64,000 nucleotides of DNA from an uncultured Chthonomonas sp. (GTDB taxonomy: Bacteria; Armatimonadota; Chthonomonadetes; Chthonomonadales; CAJBBX01). The translations under genes were made by a program, and so were the position numbers. The notes under the pieces were generated by a model, which saw nothing but the letters and a program-made list of their open reading frames with translations, was not told the origin of the DNA and did no database searches. Of the stretch, positions 25,904 through 34,401 are shown one piece after another. The stretch lies in NCBI GenBank assembly GCA_903885605.1, contig CAISJD010000049.1:96456-160455 (forward strand). Reading direction: 5' to 3'. Within the stretch, counting starts at the first letter, position 1, and the number at the start of each line of letters is the position of its first letter.

Positions 25904-28264
25904 TCATCTACCGGCCCGGTCCCCCCTTGCCGTCGAGCGCAGCCCGTCGCCCCTGCCGAAGGCCAGATCCTCGAACACCACTTCGGCGCCGGGCGCCCCG
26001 GCGCAGCCGATGTACAGGCCCTGTACCGGTAGCCCCGCCCGTGCCATCTCCTGCAGGGCAGGGTCCAGCGTGGTGCTGTAGCTGCCCAGGTGCGGGAACT
26101 CACCGAACGGAATGTAGTCGACAAGCGGCGCGTTGGGCGCGTCGAAACTGGCCTGCACCTTGACGACCCACGACCCGCCGGTCAGCGACCGCACGGCCAT
26201 GGACATCTGGTTGCAGTCGGCGGGCAGCAGCACGTTGGGCAGGCGGGCCAGGCCCCAGCGGCTCCCCGGCGCCAGCTTGATCCGGAGGCCCCGCGCCGTG
26301 GCGCTGACCGTGGCGCCGTTCGCGCCCTCCCAGGCCGACGCGTCGCGCCAGGCCGCGTCGGACCATCGGACGGTCTTCGCCGCCTCGGGCGGACGGGGCT
26401 CAGCTCCTCGGCGCGAGGGATCCGCCTGAGCAGCAAGGTGCATGAGCGTGCCCAGGTCCACGATCTCAAACCGCTCCGGGTCGAGCCGCTTCTTCAGCTC
26501 GCCCAGCGCCTCGGGCAGGTCGTTCTGCAGGCCGTAGAACTCCAGGAAGCAGGGCAGGTCGCGTGAGCCGTAGGCGGCCTCGAGGTACTCCACCAGGCGC
26601 GGCCAGTCGATGATCCAGTGATTGCCCTCGATGCGGCCCCAGGTCGTCATCCAGTAGTAGCCCTCGCCGGCCGACAGTACCGGAGTGCGCCTAGGACCCG
26701 CGAAGGAGAGCCACCCGAACCTGTGGGCGCCGGAGGGCTTCGGCAGGATGCCCCGGATGTGCGGCACGGCCCGCGCCAGCGCATCGAACGCCCCCTGCTG
26801 GTTGCTGCCCCAGAGTGAGACCTCACGAAGGTTGACCGTCGCGTGGATGGCGGCGCCCGTGGCCCGGGCATGGGCCTCGACCTGGGCGCGAGTCATGAAG
26901 TCGGTGTGGACGTAGCCCGCGCCACTGGGCGCGCAGGCGAAGTGGTCGGCGGGACGCTTGGTGAGGAAGTAGTAGTCGAACAGGCCGGGGAAGCGGGCGA
27001 CCATGGCCGGGTTGAGGTACCAGGTTCGGGGCACGTCGCAGCGCGGGCGGTGGTCGGCCCAGTCCAGCCTGGGCGCGTCGGCGCCGGCGAAGGCGGCAAG
27101 CTGGTCGTAGACCTGGCTGCCGGTCCAGCCCCACCACTGGAGGTTGGCCTTAAGGCCCAGCGTGTCGCCCTCGTTGCTCGTGAAGGCGAGGTAGACCTTC
27201 CGCTTGGGTCGTTCCACGCGGGGTCGATCATCCTGCCGGAACGGGAGCCGCACCAGGGGTTTGACGGCAGCGTGGAACGAGAGGTTGCCGGCGCCGGGCG
27301 TATGGACCATGGAGTGGCCCCAGCGGCTCTGGTCGGCCTCGGCGGTGCCCCAGCCGTAGCACGTTGCCGGCGCGCGGAGCGCCCTCATGACGGCATCGAA
27401 GGCGGCGAAGTCGTCGGGTGAGCCCGCCAGCGCCGTGCCGGTGGGGTTCGGTCCGCCGGCCACCAGCGTCGACGGCGCCTGCAGGCTGGAGATGTTGTAG
27501 AGGAAGGCCCGTGACCGGAAGCCGACATCGGCGCCGATCAGGTAGTCGGGCCACTCGTTCGGCCCCATCAGGTTGTCCGGGAACCGGGCGTCCGGGCAGT
27601 AGCTGCAGGTCCGGTCCAGGTGCGGCAGGCAGTGCTGCAGCAGCCATGCGTAGGCGGCGCGGCGCGAGGTGAACTGCCGGCGCGCCACCGTGGCCACGAC
27701 CCTGGCCCGGCCGAACGCCGCCTTGTGCAACCGGTAGAGGCGCGTGGAAACCGGGATGCAGAAGTTGGCGCTTGCGATGTTGGCGGCGACGAAGTGGTTG
27801 TCGGAGTTGGCGGCGTCGTAGAGGACGAGCCCGTTGAAGTGCGGCGCGAACGTGCGGATGAAGGCGTCGAACGAGCCGCCCCGGTTGACGAAACGGATGC
27901 CGTGGCGGTCGCGGTACCAGGCCCGCCAGACGTACTCGGTCTTGTAGCCGTAGTGGGTATGGTCCAGCCAAACGAGGGGGCCGCTACGGTTCACCATGCC
28001 CTGGATGGCGTAGCGGGTCCACTTCTCATCGAAGCAGGGCAGCAGCCGCTGGGCGGCGCCGGGCGCGAACTGCGGCTCATCGTGCCAGAGGAAGCTGAGC
28101 GCCTCGCGCGGCTTGAGCCCCAGGTCGCGCGGTGTGATGCGCCGGGAGGCGAAACCATACCAGCCGCGCAGCGGCGGTGGCGCTGCACGGGCGACCGACG
28201 GCAGCGCCGCAAGGAGGGCGACGAGGCAGGCGAACTGAAGCGTGGGTCGTGGTAGATCGCGCAT
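25904..28264 (-). CDS. Exported GxGYxYP-family protein
   Basis: A 786-residue protein from the ATG at 28264, with a signal peptide ending near SVARA. Conserved blocks include ALSFLWHDEPQF, AIQGMVNRSGPLVWLDH, YLAFTSNEGDTLG and CAPSGAGYVHTDF. The last is the family's GxGYxYP element, here G448-A-G-Y-V-H-T454, so the Tyr-Pro at its end is replaced by His-Thr. A C-terminal beta-sandwich (about 640-770) looks like a carbohydrate-binding domain. GxGYxYP proteins are often found beside polysaccharide-use genes and may be glycosidases, but no activity is established. No ribosome-binding site is evident. Confidence 0.8.
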   Translation of the reverse strand: MRDLPRPTLQFACLVALLAALPSVARAAPPPLRGWYGFASRRITPRDLGLKPREALSFLWHDEPQFAPGAAQRLLPCFDEKWTRYAIQGMVNRSGPLVWLDHTHYGYKTEYVWRAWYRDRHGIRFVNRGGSFDAFIRTFAPHFNGLVLYDAANSDNHFVAANIASANFCIPVSTRLYRLHKAAFGRARVVATVARRQFTSRRAAYAWLLQHCLPHLDRTCSYCPDARFPDNLMGPNEWPDYLIGADVGFRSRAFLYNISSLQAPSTLVAGGPNPTGTALAGSPDDFAAFDAVMRALRAPATCYGWGTAEADQSRWGHSMVHTPGAGNLSFHAAVKPLVRLPFRQDDRPRVERPKRKVYLAFTSNEGDTLGLKANLQWWGWTGSQVYDQLAAFAGADAPRLDWADHRPRCDVPRTWYLNPAMVARFPGLFDYYFLTKRPADHFACAPSGAGYVHTDFMTRAQVEAHARATGAAIHATVNLREVSLWGSNQQGAFDALARAVPHIRGILPKPSGAHRFGWLSFAGPRRTPVLSAGEGYYWMTTWGRIEGNHWIIDWPRLVEYLEAAYGSRDLPCFLEFYGLQNDLPEALGELKKRLDPERFEIVDLGTLMHLAAQADPSRRGAEPRPPEAAKTVRWSDAAWRDASAWEGANGATVSATARGLRIKLAPGSRWGLARLPNVLLPADCNQMSMAVRSLTGGSWVVKVQASFDAPNAPLVDYIPFGEFPHLGSYSTTLDPALQEMARAGLPVQGLYIGCAGAPGAEVVFEDLAFGRGDGLRSTARGDRAGR

Positions 28265-28266
28265 GG

Positions 28267-28575
28267 CTAGAGGTTGTACCAGAGCGCCCCGCCTGCGGAG
28301 TGGCGTGCCGCAAGGCGGATAGGCGGCGCATGCGGCCCGGCTCCGGCGCAGGCCGCCGGACAGGTGATGCGGAGGTACCATGCATGAAAGGCCTGACGCA
28401 GCGCGGATGCGACCATTCGATCTCGCGACGCGTGCCGTGACGGGTCGTCACGTTCGCTACCGGCGCAGGCCGTATACTGCGCTGCCTGGCCGAGATCGGC
28501 GTCAGGGCCCCGGCGACCTCTCAGTCCTCTGCTTAGCCGAGGCGCCGGATCCGCCCGCCTGGCCCCGCCGCTCAC
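28267..28575 (-). CDS. Doubtful small reading frame ending 2 bases before the GxGYxYP gene
   Basis: A 102-codon frame in the 350-base gap 28265-28616. Only the last 45 residues look protein-like (WYLRITCPAAC, IRLAARHSAGG, ALWYNL). The TAG lies two bases before the ATG at 28264, a spacing typical of a coupled upstream gene. It may be the C-terminal scrap of a lost gene. I recognise no family. The rest of the gap holds only a TATACT hexamer at 28473-28478 on the plus strand. Confidence 0.2.
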   Translation of the reverse strand: MSGGARRADPAPRLSRGLRGRRGPDADLGQAAQYTACAGSERDDPSRHASRDRMVASALRQAFHAWYLRITCPAACAGAGPHAPPIRLAARHSAGGALWYNL

Positions 28576-28616
28576 CGTCGTCCCTGACCGCCACCGACCA
28601 AGGAGACCAGTCCGTC

Positions 28617-28745
28617 ATGCAACCCCCAGAGACCATAGAGACCGAGACCAAGCTCACCCGCGTGGGCGACGGCCCCATCCTCACGCCGCGCGAGGGGATC
28701 GGCCTGGCTCGCGCCGATGTCTCGTCGTTGCTGAGCGGAGCCTAG
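28617..28745 (+). CDS. 42-residue open frame resembling a GH130 N-terminus
   Basis: An ATG at 28617 with AAGGAG about 10 bases upstream opens 42 codons ending one base before the GTG of the UroD-like gene. Residues 11-28 read KLTRVGDGPILTPREGIG. This resembles the first strand of GH130 mannoside phosphorylases ('L-x-R-x-x-x-x-PILTP-x-x-x-x-x-WE'), then diverges exactly where the conserved Trp-Glu should be. It is probably the 5' stub of a GH130 gene lost by deletion, whose ribosome-binding site now leads into the UroD-like operon. A small leader peptide is the alternative. Confidence 0.3.
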   Translation: MQPPETIETETKLTRVGDGPILTPREGIGLARADVSSLLSGA

Positions 28746-28746
28746 C

Positions 28747-29985
28747 GTGGGCGCCCCCACCCTGATGACCTCGCGAGAGCGGGTGGTTCGAGCGCTACGG
28801 TTCGAGCAGACCGACCGGGCGCCGCGCGACCTCGGCGCCATGCGGTCCACCGGCATCAGCTGCTTCGCATACGCTCGGCTCGTTGAGGCCCTGGGGCTTC
28901 CGCCGCGGCGTCCGCGCGTCCACGACACGCACCAGATGCTGGCGCTGCCCGACCTCGACGTGCTGGACGCGCTGGGCTGCGACGTAGTCACGATCGACGG
29001 CGGCGTCACGAACGCGTATGAAGAGCCCGGGAAGTGGCACGACTATGACTTCGGCGGGCGCCTCCCGGCGCGCGTGCAGAGGCCGGAGACCTTCGAGGCG
29101 GACGGCGACGGCACGGTGTGGCAGCGTCAGTGGAGTATCTGCATGCCGCCGTCGTCGTACGTGTTCAATGCCGACCACAGCGGGCAGCCCGTGCTCGGTC
29201 ACGACCAGGAGCTGCCCCTGCTGGACCTCAAGCAGTACAAGCGGGACCTCGAGGCATCGGCACTGACCGACGAGCAGGTCTCCGCCGCGGCCGAAATGTG
29301 CCGCCTCGCTCGGGAGGCGACCAGCCGCGCCCTCTTCTATGCCGACCACCTGAACGCCCGCATCGCCATCACCGCCCACGGGGGCCTGGGCGTGTTTCCG
29401 GTGGTTTGCCTCCTGGAGCCGGGCTACGTCCATGACCTCCACGGTATCACGATCGAGCATATGGCCGGCGAGGTCCGCAAGCTGCTTCCGGCCATTGCGC
29501 CCTACGTCGACATCGTGCTCAGCGGCGGCGACGACTGGGGTACGCAGAATTCGCTGATCTCCTCACCAGCGACATTCCGTTCGCTGTTCCTGCCCTACTA
29601 TCGCAGGCACAACGACGAGATCCACAGGATCGCACCGCAGGTGAAGACGTTCCTGCACTCGTGCGGCGCTGTCTACGACCTGCTCGACATGCTGGTCGAT
29701 GCCGGCTTCGACATCATCAACCCGGTCCAGTGGCCTGCCGGCGGCCACGGGTACCGGGCATGGAAGGACCGCGTGCGGGGGCGGGCGGCCCTGTGGGGTG
29801 GCGGCATTGACACCCAGCACACGCTGGGCCGCGGCTCCGTCGATGACGTGGCGCGCGAGGTGCGCGAGGTGACCGCCTGCCTCTCCGATGGGGGCGGATA
29901 CGTGTTCGGCAACATTCACAACCTGCTGGCCGAGGTCCTGCCCGAGCAGGTGATCGCCATGTACGCGTCTGTCGGAGGAGGCTAA
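28747..29985 (+). CDS. Uroporphyrinogen decarboxylase-like putative methyltransferase (HxC type)
   Basis: A 412-residue protein; GTG at 28747 with GGAG 7 bases upstream, or ATG at 28765 (MTSRERVVRAL). UroD-barrel features are RALRFEQTDRAPRDLG, LDVLDALGCDVV, FLHSCGAVYDLLDMLVDAGFDIINPVQ and WGGGIDTQHTLGRG. H304-S-C306 is the zinc-ligand pair of the MtaA/CmuA corrinoid methyltransferase branch. The function would be methyl transfer between a corrinoid carrier and another acceptor, in the cytoplasm. No corrinoid protein is encoded in the window. The gene starts a compact co-oriented run that continues to 37151, with intervals from 2 to about 110 bases. Confidence 0.85.
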   Translation: MGAPTLMTSRERVVRALRFEQTDRAPRDLGAMRSTGISCFAYARLVEALGLPPRRPRVHDTHQMLALPDLDVLDALGCDVVTIDGGVTNAYEEPGKWHDYDFGGRLPARVQRPETFEADGDGTVWQRQWSICMPPSSYVFNADHSGQPVLGHDQELPLLDLKQYKRDLEASALTDEQVSAAAEMCRLAREATSRALFYADHLNARIAITAHGGLGVFPVVCLLEPGYVHDLHGITIEHMAGEVRKLLPAIAPYVDIVLSGGDDWGTQNSLISSPATFRSLFLPYYRRHNDEIHRIAPQVKTFLHSCGAVYDLLDMLVDAGFDIINPVQWPAGGHGYRAWKDRVRGRAALWGGGIDTQHTLGRGSVDDVAREVREVTACLSDGGGYVFGNIHNLLAEVLPEQVIAMYASVGGG

Positions 29986-29987
29986 GC

Positions 29988-32249
29988 ATGTCACACCACC
30001 TCGCCGTTGCCCTGCTGCTGTTGTCGGCCGCCGGTTCCCCCGTCGCAGGCGGCCCGGCGCCGGGTGGAGGGGGCATCGTAGCGCTCCGATCCCATGATGC
30101 GCGAACCTTCGCCATCGATGCCGGAGACTATGAGGTCGTCTACGGTCCCGACAAGGACCGGAAGCTAGGGGCAGGCATCTCGATCCGCCCGAAGGGCCGC
30201 CCCGAGGCCGAGCTGTTCACCCGCATGGCCCACGGCCCGAGCTTCAACGTCACGGACTACGGCACTCACGTCGGCTACGAGCACGCGAAGCCCAAGAAGG
30301 ACTTCGATATCTTCCGGCGCCTGGAGTGCGCCGAGACGCCCGATGCCGTCCGCGCGACGATCCGGGCGTCCCGCACATGGGCCGACTTCACGTCGACCGT
30401 GACCGCCTATAAGGGCACGCCGGGCCTGATACGGTGGACGGTGCTGGCCCACGCGAAGCAGGACAAGGCAGTCAACGAGCCGCCGATCCCCGACTGCGAG
30501 TTGCGCCGCGGCGGCAGATGGTCGGACCACGAAGTAGCCCGCCATATGGTCCAGCGCGGACCCGCGTCGGGCATCGTCTATTTCCGCGACGTGCCCATGC
30601 AGAGCGACATCCTCTACTTCGAAGACTTCACATCGCTCAGCCGGCTATACGAGTTGACAGGCAGTGCCAACCCGTGGCTGGGAACCACCGATGGCGAACA
30701 ACGCGGGGCGGTACGCATGGGGCCCGCCGTTTCGGAGTTCCAGCCGGCTGAGGTGGACGGCAAGCAGAGCCCGCCGGCGCCCTACCGCGAGAAGATTGAG
30801 CGCCACAGCACCTTCGGCTACCTGCGGCCGGAGACGTTCCGCATCCCAAAGGGCCAGACGCTCATCGTCGCGGATACCTACGTCTACCTCCGCCCGACTG
30901 TGGGTGACGACAACGTCGCCGTGTGCCGCGCCTTCGTCGAGATGCTAGCCCCCATTTATCGCCGCATACCCAAGCCGCCCACGGTCTACACCGACTGGGC
31001 GGGCGAGGTGGTCCCGCGCCTGGTTCGCGACATCCTTCGACCGGAGAACTCGCACATCACCGACGGCAAGTGGTACCCCCGCGCCTACGTGCGCTATGAG
31101 CATAAGGACATACAGCTGTGGAACATCGCCCAGCTGCTGATGCCGCTGATCGAGTACTGCCGCAAGTACCCGGCCCAGCGGGAGGCTGCGGACCTGAAGG
31201 CGAAGCTGGAGGCCACGCTCCTGCGGTTCTACGACGAGAAGTGGGGAGGCTTCGCGAACAACCCGGCTCCCATGCCCGACCTTTACTATACGGGCGTGTA
31301 CCTGCTCAATCCCGTCTATCTGGTCTCCGACATCGCCGTCGCGGGCAACGCCGACGCGAAGCGGATGGTGCTCGGTTACCGGAAGAAGCTCCTGGATCTC
31401 GGCCGCAACTGCCGCTACGTGTTCGCCGATGTGTCGACGCGCGATCTTACCAGCCAGAAGGTCCTCTACCAGTTCGACACGACATGTATGTACATCTACG
31501 TCATGATGCGGATCCGCCAGCTGAACGGCGGCGATGATCCCGAGGCCCTCGCCGCCGCGGAGGCGGCAGCGGAACGGCTGAGCGAGCGGCGCATGGATCT
31601 GACATGGGAGATCAACCAGACCGCCATCGGCGTCCTCGCCTGCCAGTGGCTCTACGAAGCCACCGGCAACGAGCGCTACAAGGATCTGGCGTGGGTACCG
31701 CTTGCCAACACACTGCGATGGGCCTGGCTCTGGCAGGGCAACTACGGCATCGGCAAGCGCCTCGTGACCTTCTGGGGCTTCTCAGGCACGCCCGCCAACC
31801 CCCATTCGTGCGAGTACGAGAGCCACCAGGTGCGCCGGTTCGTCAAGGAGTACCTGCAAACGGCCAGGTTGCCCGGCGAGGCTGCCACCGGGCCGCGCCG
31901 GTCCGACGTCAGGTCGATGCTGGAGGACTGCTGGCGCAGGGGGCCGACCCAGACGCGGTTCGCGCTGCCGCCCACCATCGTGCAGGCAGGCGCAGCGCAG
32001 TACATGGCCGCGCCCAACGGATCGGAGACCGACTGCGGCGCGGTGGCCTACGACCAGATGGTTCCGCTGGAGGACTTCCACGGAGGCTGGGGAACCGACC
32101 TCGAGTGGTACCAGGGCAACCCGAAGCTGGGACAGGTAGGGCAAGAGATCTACGGCGCGGGCGGCCCCATCTGGTACGCGCTCTGGCAGTCCGAGCTCGG
32201 CGCTCCCCCGGCGCCCAGCCCCAGGGCCAAGGCGCGGCCGAAGCGATAG
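29988..32249 (+). CDS. Secreted protein with helical-barrel glycosidase-like architecture
   Basis: A 753-residue protein; GGAGGAGG precedes the ATG, which is 2 bases after the UroD-like stop, so the two are coupled. The signal peptide spans residues 1-20. Residues about 30-300 are beta-rich (ISIRPKGRPEAELF, TPGLIRWTVLAH). Residues about 330-640 are regularly helical with aromatic loops (WNIAQLLMPLIEYC, FYDEKWGGFANNP, NQTAIGVLACQWLYEATGNERY), as in six-hairpin (alpha/alpha) glycosidases. FWGFSGTPANPHSCEYESH is a likely active-site loop. I cannot assign a GH family. A polysaccharide lyase or glucuronyl hydrolase relative is possible. Confidence 0.7.
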   Translation: MSHHLAVALLLLSAAGSPVAGGPAPGGGGIVALRSHDARTFAIDAGDYEVVYGPDKDRKLGAGISIRPKGRPEAELFTRMAHGPSFNVTDYGTHVGYEHAKPKKDFDIFRRLECAETPDAVRATIRASRTWADFTSTVTAYKGTPGLIRWTVLAHAKQDKAVNEPPIPDCELRRGGRWSDHEVARHMVQRGPASGIVYFRDVPMQSDILYFEDFTSLSRLYELTGSANPWLGTTDGEQRGAVRMGPAVSEFQPAEVDGKQSPPAPYREKIERHSTFGYLRPETFRIPKGQTLIVADTYVYLRPTVGDDNVAVCRAFVEMLAPIYRRIPKPPTVYTDWAGEVVPRLVRDILRPENSHITDGKWYPRAYVRYEHKDIQLWNIAQLLMPLIEYCRKYPAQREAADLKAKLEATLLRFYDEKWGGFANNPAPMPDLYYTGVYLLNPVYLVSDIAVAGNADAKRMVLGYRKKLLDLGRNCRYVFADVSTRDLTSQKVLYQFDTTCMYIYVMMRIRQLNGGDDPEALAAAEAAAERLSERRMDLTWEINQTAIGVLACQWLYEATGNERYKDLAWVPLANTLRWAWLWQGNYGIGKRLVTFWGFSGTPANPHSCEYESHQVRRFVKEYLQTARLPGEAATGPRRSDVRSMLEDCWRRGPTQTRFALPPTIVQAGAAQYMAAPNGSETDCGAVAYDQMVPLEDFHGGWGTDLEWYQGNPKLGQVGQEIYGAGGPIWYALWQSELGAPPAPSPRAKARPKR

Positions 32250-32256
32250 AGGAGCG

Positions 32257-33321
32257 ATGACGATGACAGACGTGAGACGACGGATCCCGCACAAGCCCGA
32301 CTACACCCAGTTCCTGAAGGTACTCCGCCGCCAGGGCACGCCCGGACACCTGCCCGTGTACGAGCACGGCTACAGCATGGGCTTCTTCCGTGAGCGGACG
32401 GGCCACGACTTCCGGCAGGGGGGGCTCGCCGATCCGGCGTTCTGGCCCACGTACGTGGACTTCTGGGTGGGAATGGGCTTCGACGTCGTGCCGCTGGAGG
32501 TTGGGCCGAACTGCTGGCTCCCACCGGCAAACGTGCATGAGGGCTCGCTCTCACGCGAGAGCGAGGCCCATGCGTGCATCCGGTCGCGGGAGGAGTTCGA
32601 TAAGTACCCATGGCCTGCCGAGGACCGGTTCATCGACTTCCACCACTTCGACACTGTGGCGAGGCTACTGCCCGACGGCGTGAAGATCGTGGGAGGGGTC
32701 GGAGGCGGACCGTACGAGTGGGCCACGGTCCTCATGGGGGTCGTCGGGCTATCGCTGATGCTCTTCGACGACCCTGAGTTGGTCACCATGGTCTTCGATC
32801 GCATCGGCGCCCTCTGGACCTCGGCCCACGTGCGCATCGCCGCTATGGAGGATGTGGTCGCTACACGCCAGGGAGATGACCTGGGCTTCAAGACCGCCAC
32901 GTTCCTGAAGCCCGCCGACCTGCGCCGCCTTGTCTTCCCCATCTACACCGAGATCGTGGCGGCCGCCCACGCACAGGGCAAGCCGTTCATCCTGCATTCG
33001 TGCGGCAACCTGAACGAGGTGTACGACGACATTATCGACGGCTGCGGGATCGACGCCAAGCACTCGTTTGAGGAGACGATCCTGCCTGTCGAGGACTTCA
33101 AGGCGAAGTACGGAGCCCGCTGCACGCCGTTGGGCGGGCTCGACGTCGACTTCATCTGTCGCCGCACCCCCGAAGAGATCCGCGCCTACACCCGCAGCAA
33201 GATCGAGCAGTGCTTCGCCGACGGGTACTGGGCCCTGGGAACCGGCAACTCCCTGACAGACTACATGCCCGTCGAGAACTACCTGACGGTGCTTGAGGAG
33301 GGCAGGCGGACCGCGGGCTAG
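32257..33321 (+). CDS. Uroporphyrinogen decarboxylase-like putative methyltransferase (HxC type)
   Basis: A 354-residue protein seven bases after the preceding stop, with GAGG-rich leader. It shares long blocks with the gene at 54519..55568: FLKVLRRQGTPGHLPVYEH, TYVDFWVGMGFD, GPYEWATVLMGVVGLSL, QGDDLGFKTATFLKPADLRRL, and ALGTGNSLTDYMPVENYL. Identity is roughly two-thirds by eye. H247-S-C249-G is the zinc site of MtaA/CmuA-type methyltransferases. The conserved ARCTPLGGLDVD and C-terminal GTGNSLTDY suggest a specific, unnamed subfamily. The position between two secreted glycan-active proteins links it to their substrate. Confidence 0.85.
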   Translation: MTMTDVRRRIPHKPDYTQFLKVLRRQGTPGHLPVYEHGYSMGFFRERTGHDFRQGGLADPAFWPTYVDFWVGMGFDVVPLEVGPNCWLPPANVHEGSLSRESEAHACIRSREEFDKYPWPAEDRFIDFHHFDTVARLLPDGVKIVGGVGGGPYEWATVLMGVVGLSLMLFDDPELVTMVFDRIGALWTSAHVRIAAMEDVVATRQGDDLGFKTATFLKPADLRRLVFPIYTEIVAAAHAQGKPFILHSCGNLNEVYDDIIDGCGIDAKHSFEETILPVEDFKAKYGARCTPLGGLDVDFICRRTPEEIRAYTRSKIEQCFADGYWALGTGNSLTDYMPVENYLTVLEEGRRTAG

Positions 33322-33323
33322 CT

Positions 33324-33410
33324 CGGCGCCGGCGAGGCCACGGCCTGCGCCCCCCCCCGACGCGGCCACAATGGTACGGCATTTGGCGCAACGCGGCCAC
33401 GCCGGCGCCG
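33324..33410. repeat. GC-rich inverted repeat with a C9 tract
   Basis: CGGCGCCGGCG at 33324-33334 is complemented by CGCCGGCGCCG at 33400-33410, 65 bases apart, in the gap between two UroD-like genes. A run of nine C residues lies at 33350-33358. The structure could attenuate transcription within the operon; there is no T-tract. Confidence 0.35.
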
Positions 33411-33432
33411 GGCCGCAGGAGGGTGACCGACC

Positions 33433-34401
33433 ATGACCAACAGAGACCGGCTGCAACTGCTCCTCGACGGCGGGACGCCCGACGTGCCGCCGCATTGGGA
33501 GCTGGTGTTCCAGATACCGCAGGCCATGTTCGGCATGGACCCGGGCCCGGTCCATTCGGCGGCCTACGCCTCGGATGCCGCGCGCGATGAGGCGTTCTGC
33601 GACTTCCACCTGGACGTGGCAGAGCGCCTCATAGAGGAGTGCGATTGGGCCGCGATCCCGCCGCACAATGCCTACAGCGCCGAGTCGATCATCGCGACGC
33701 GCAAGCGGGTGGGCGAGCATGCCCTGGTGCCCGGCTATGAGGGCGGCGGCGTCTTCTGGATGCCCTCCGGCACGGACATGCTGGACTTCGCGGTGCGCCT
33801 CTTCGAGCAGCCCGACGACCTGCGCGCCGAAGCCCGCCGCAAGTGCGACGCCGCCAAGGAGCAGCTCAAGCGGCAGGCCGACGCCGGGGTCGACTTCTTC
33901 GTGCTCACCTACGACTTCGGCTACAACGATGCGCCCTTCGTGGCGCCCAGGCACTTCGAGTGGCTCGTCGTTCCGTATCTGGCCGAGATCGTCCAGACGG
34001 CCCACGACCTGGGCAAGAGGGCGATCCTCCACTCCGACGGCTGCCTCACGCGGATCATCGACCAGATCCACTTAACCGGCCTCGACGGCTACCAATCGGT
34101 GGACCCGCAGGGCGGCATGGACATCGCCCAGGTCCGCGCCCAGTACCCGGACTGGCTCCTCATGGGCAACGTGCCCTGCAACCTGCTGCAGGATGTGGAC
34201 GACGGCGCCATTCGGGCGGCCGTGCGCCAGTGCATGGCCCACGGCGGCGTGGGCAAGCGCTACATCCTCTCGACCTCCAACTGCATCTCCCACGGCATGC
34301 CGCCGGAGAGCTACCGCATCATGCTCGACGAGTACCGGGCGATCTGCCGGCGCTCTGCCACTGCCCCGGATGCTCCCGGAACGACAGGCGTGTCGGCGTG
34401 A
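33433..34401 (+). CDS. Uroporphyrinogen decarboxylase-like protein (HSDGC variant)
   Basis: A 322-residue protein, with AGGAGGGTG about 7 bases before the ATG. The UroD barrel is shown by TNRDRLQLLLDGGTPDVPPHWEL, FVLTYDFGYNDAPFVAPRHF, AILHSDGCLTRIIDQI and MGNVPCNLLQ. The usual H-x-C zinc element is H200-S-D202-G-C204: aspartate replaces the first cysteine and a cysteine appears two residues later. This may still bind zinc, or may mark a different chemistry. The TGA overlaps the GTG of the next gene by four bases, indicating translational coupling to that secreted protein. Confidence 0.82.
   Translation: MTNRDRLQLLLDGGTPDVPPHWELVFQIPQAMFGMDPGPVHSAAYASDAARDEAFCDFHLDVAERLIEECDWAAIPPHNAYSAESIIATRKRVGEHALVPGYEGGGVFWMPSGTDMLDFAVRLFEQPDDLRAEARRKCDAAKEQLKRQADAGVDFFVLTYDFGYNDAPFVAPRHFEWLVVPYLAEIVQTAHDLGKRAILHSDGCLTRIIDQIHLTGLDGYQSVDPQGGMDIAQVRAQYPDWLLMGNVPCNLLQDVDDGAIRAAVRQCMAHGGVGKRYILSTSNCISHGMPPESYRIMLDEYRAICRRSATAPDAPGTTGVSA

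Noticed and set aside
28265..28746. A cobalamin riboswitch before the UroD-like operon.
   Set aside because: It would fit a corrinoid pathway, but I see no B12-box-like conserved core in the leader.
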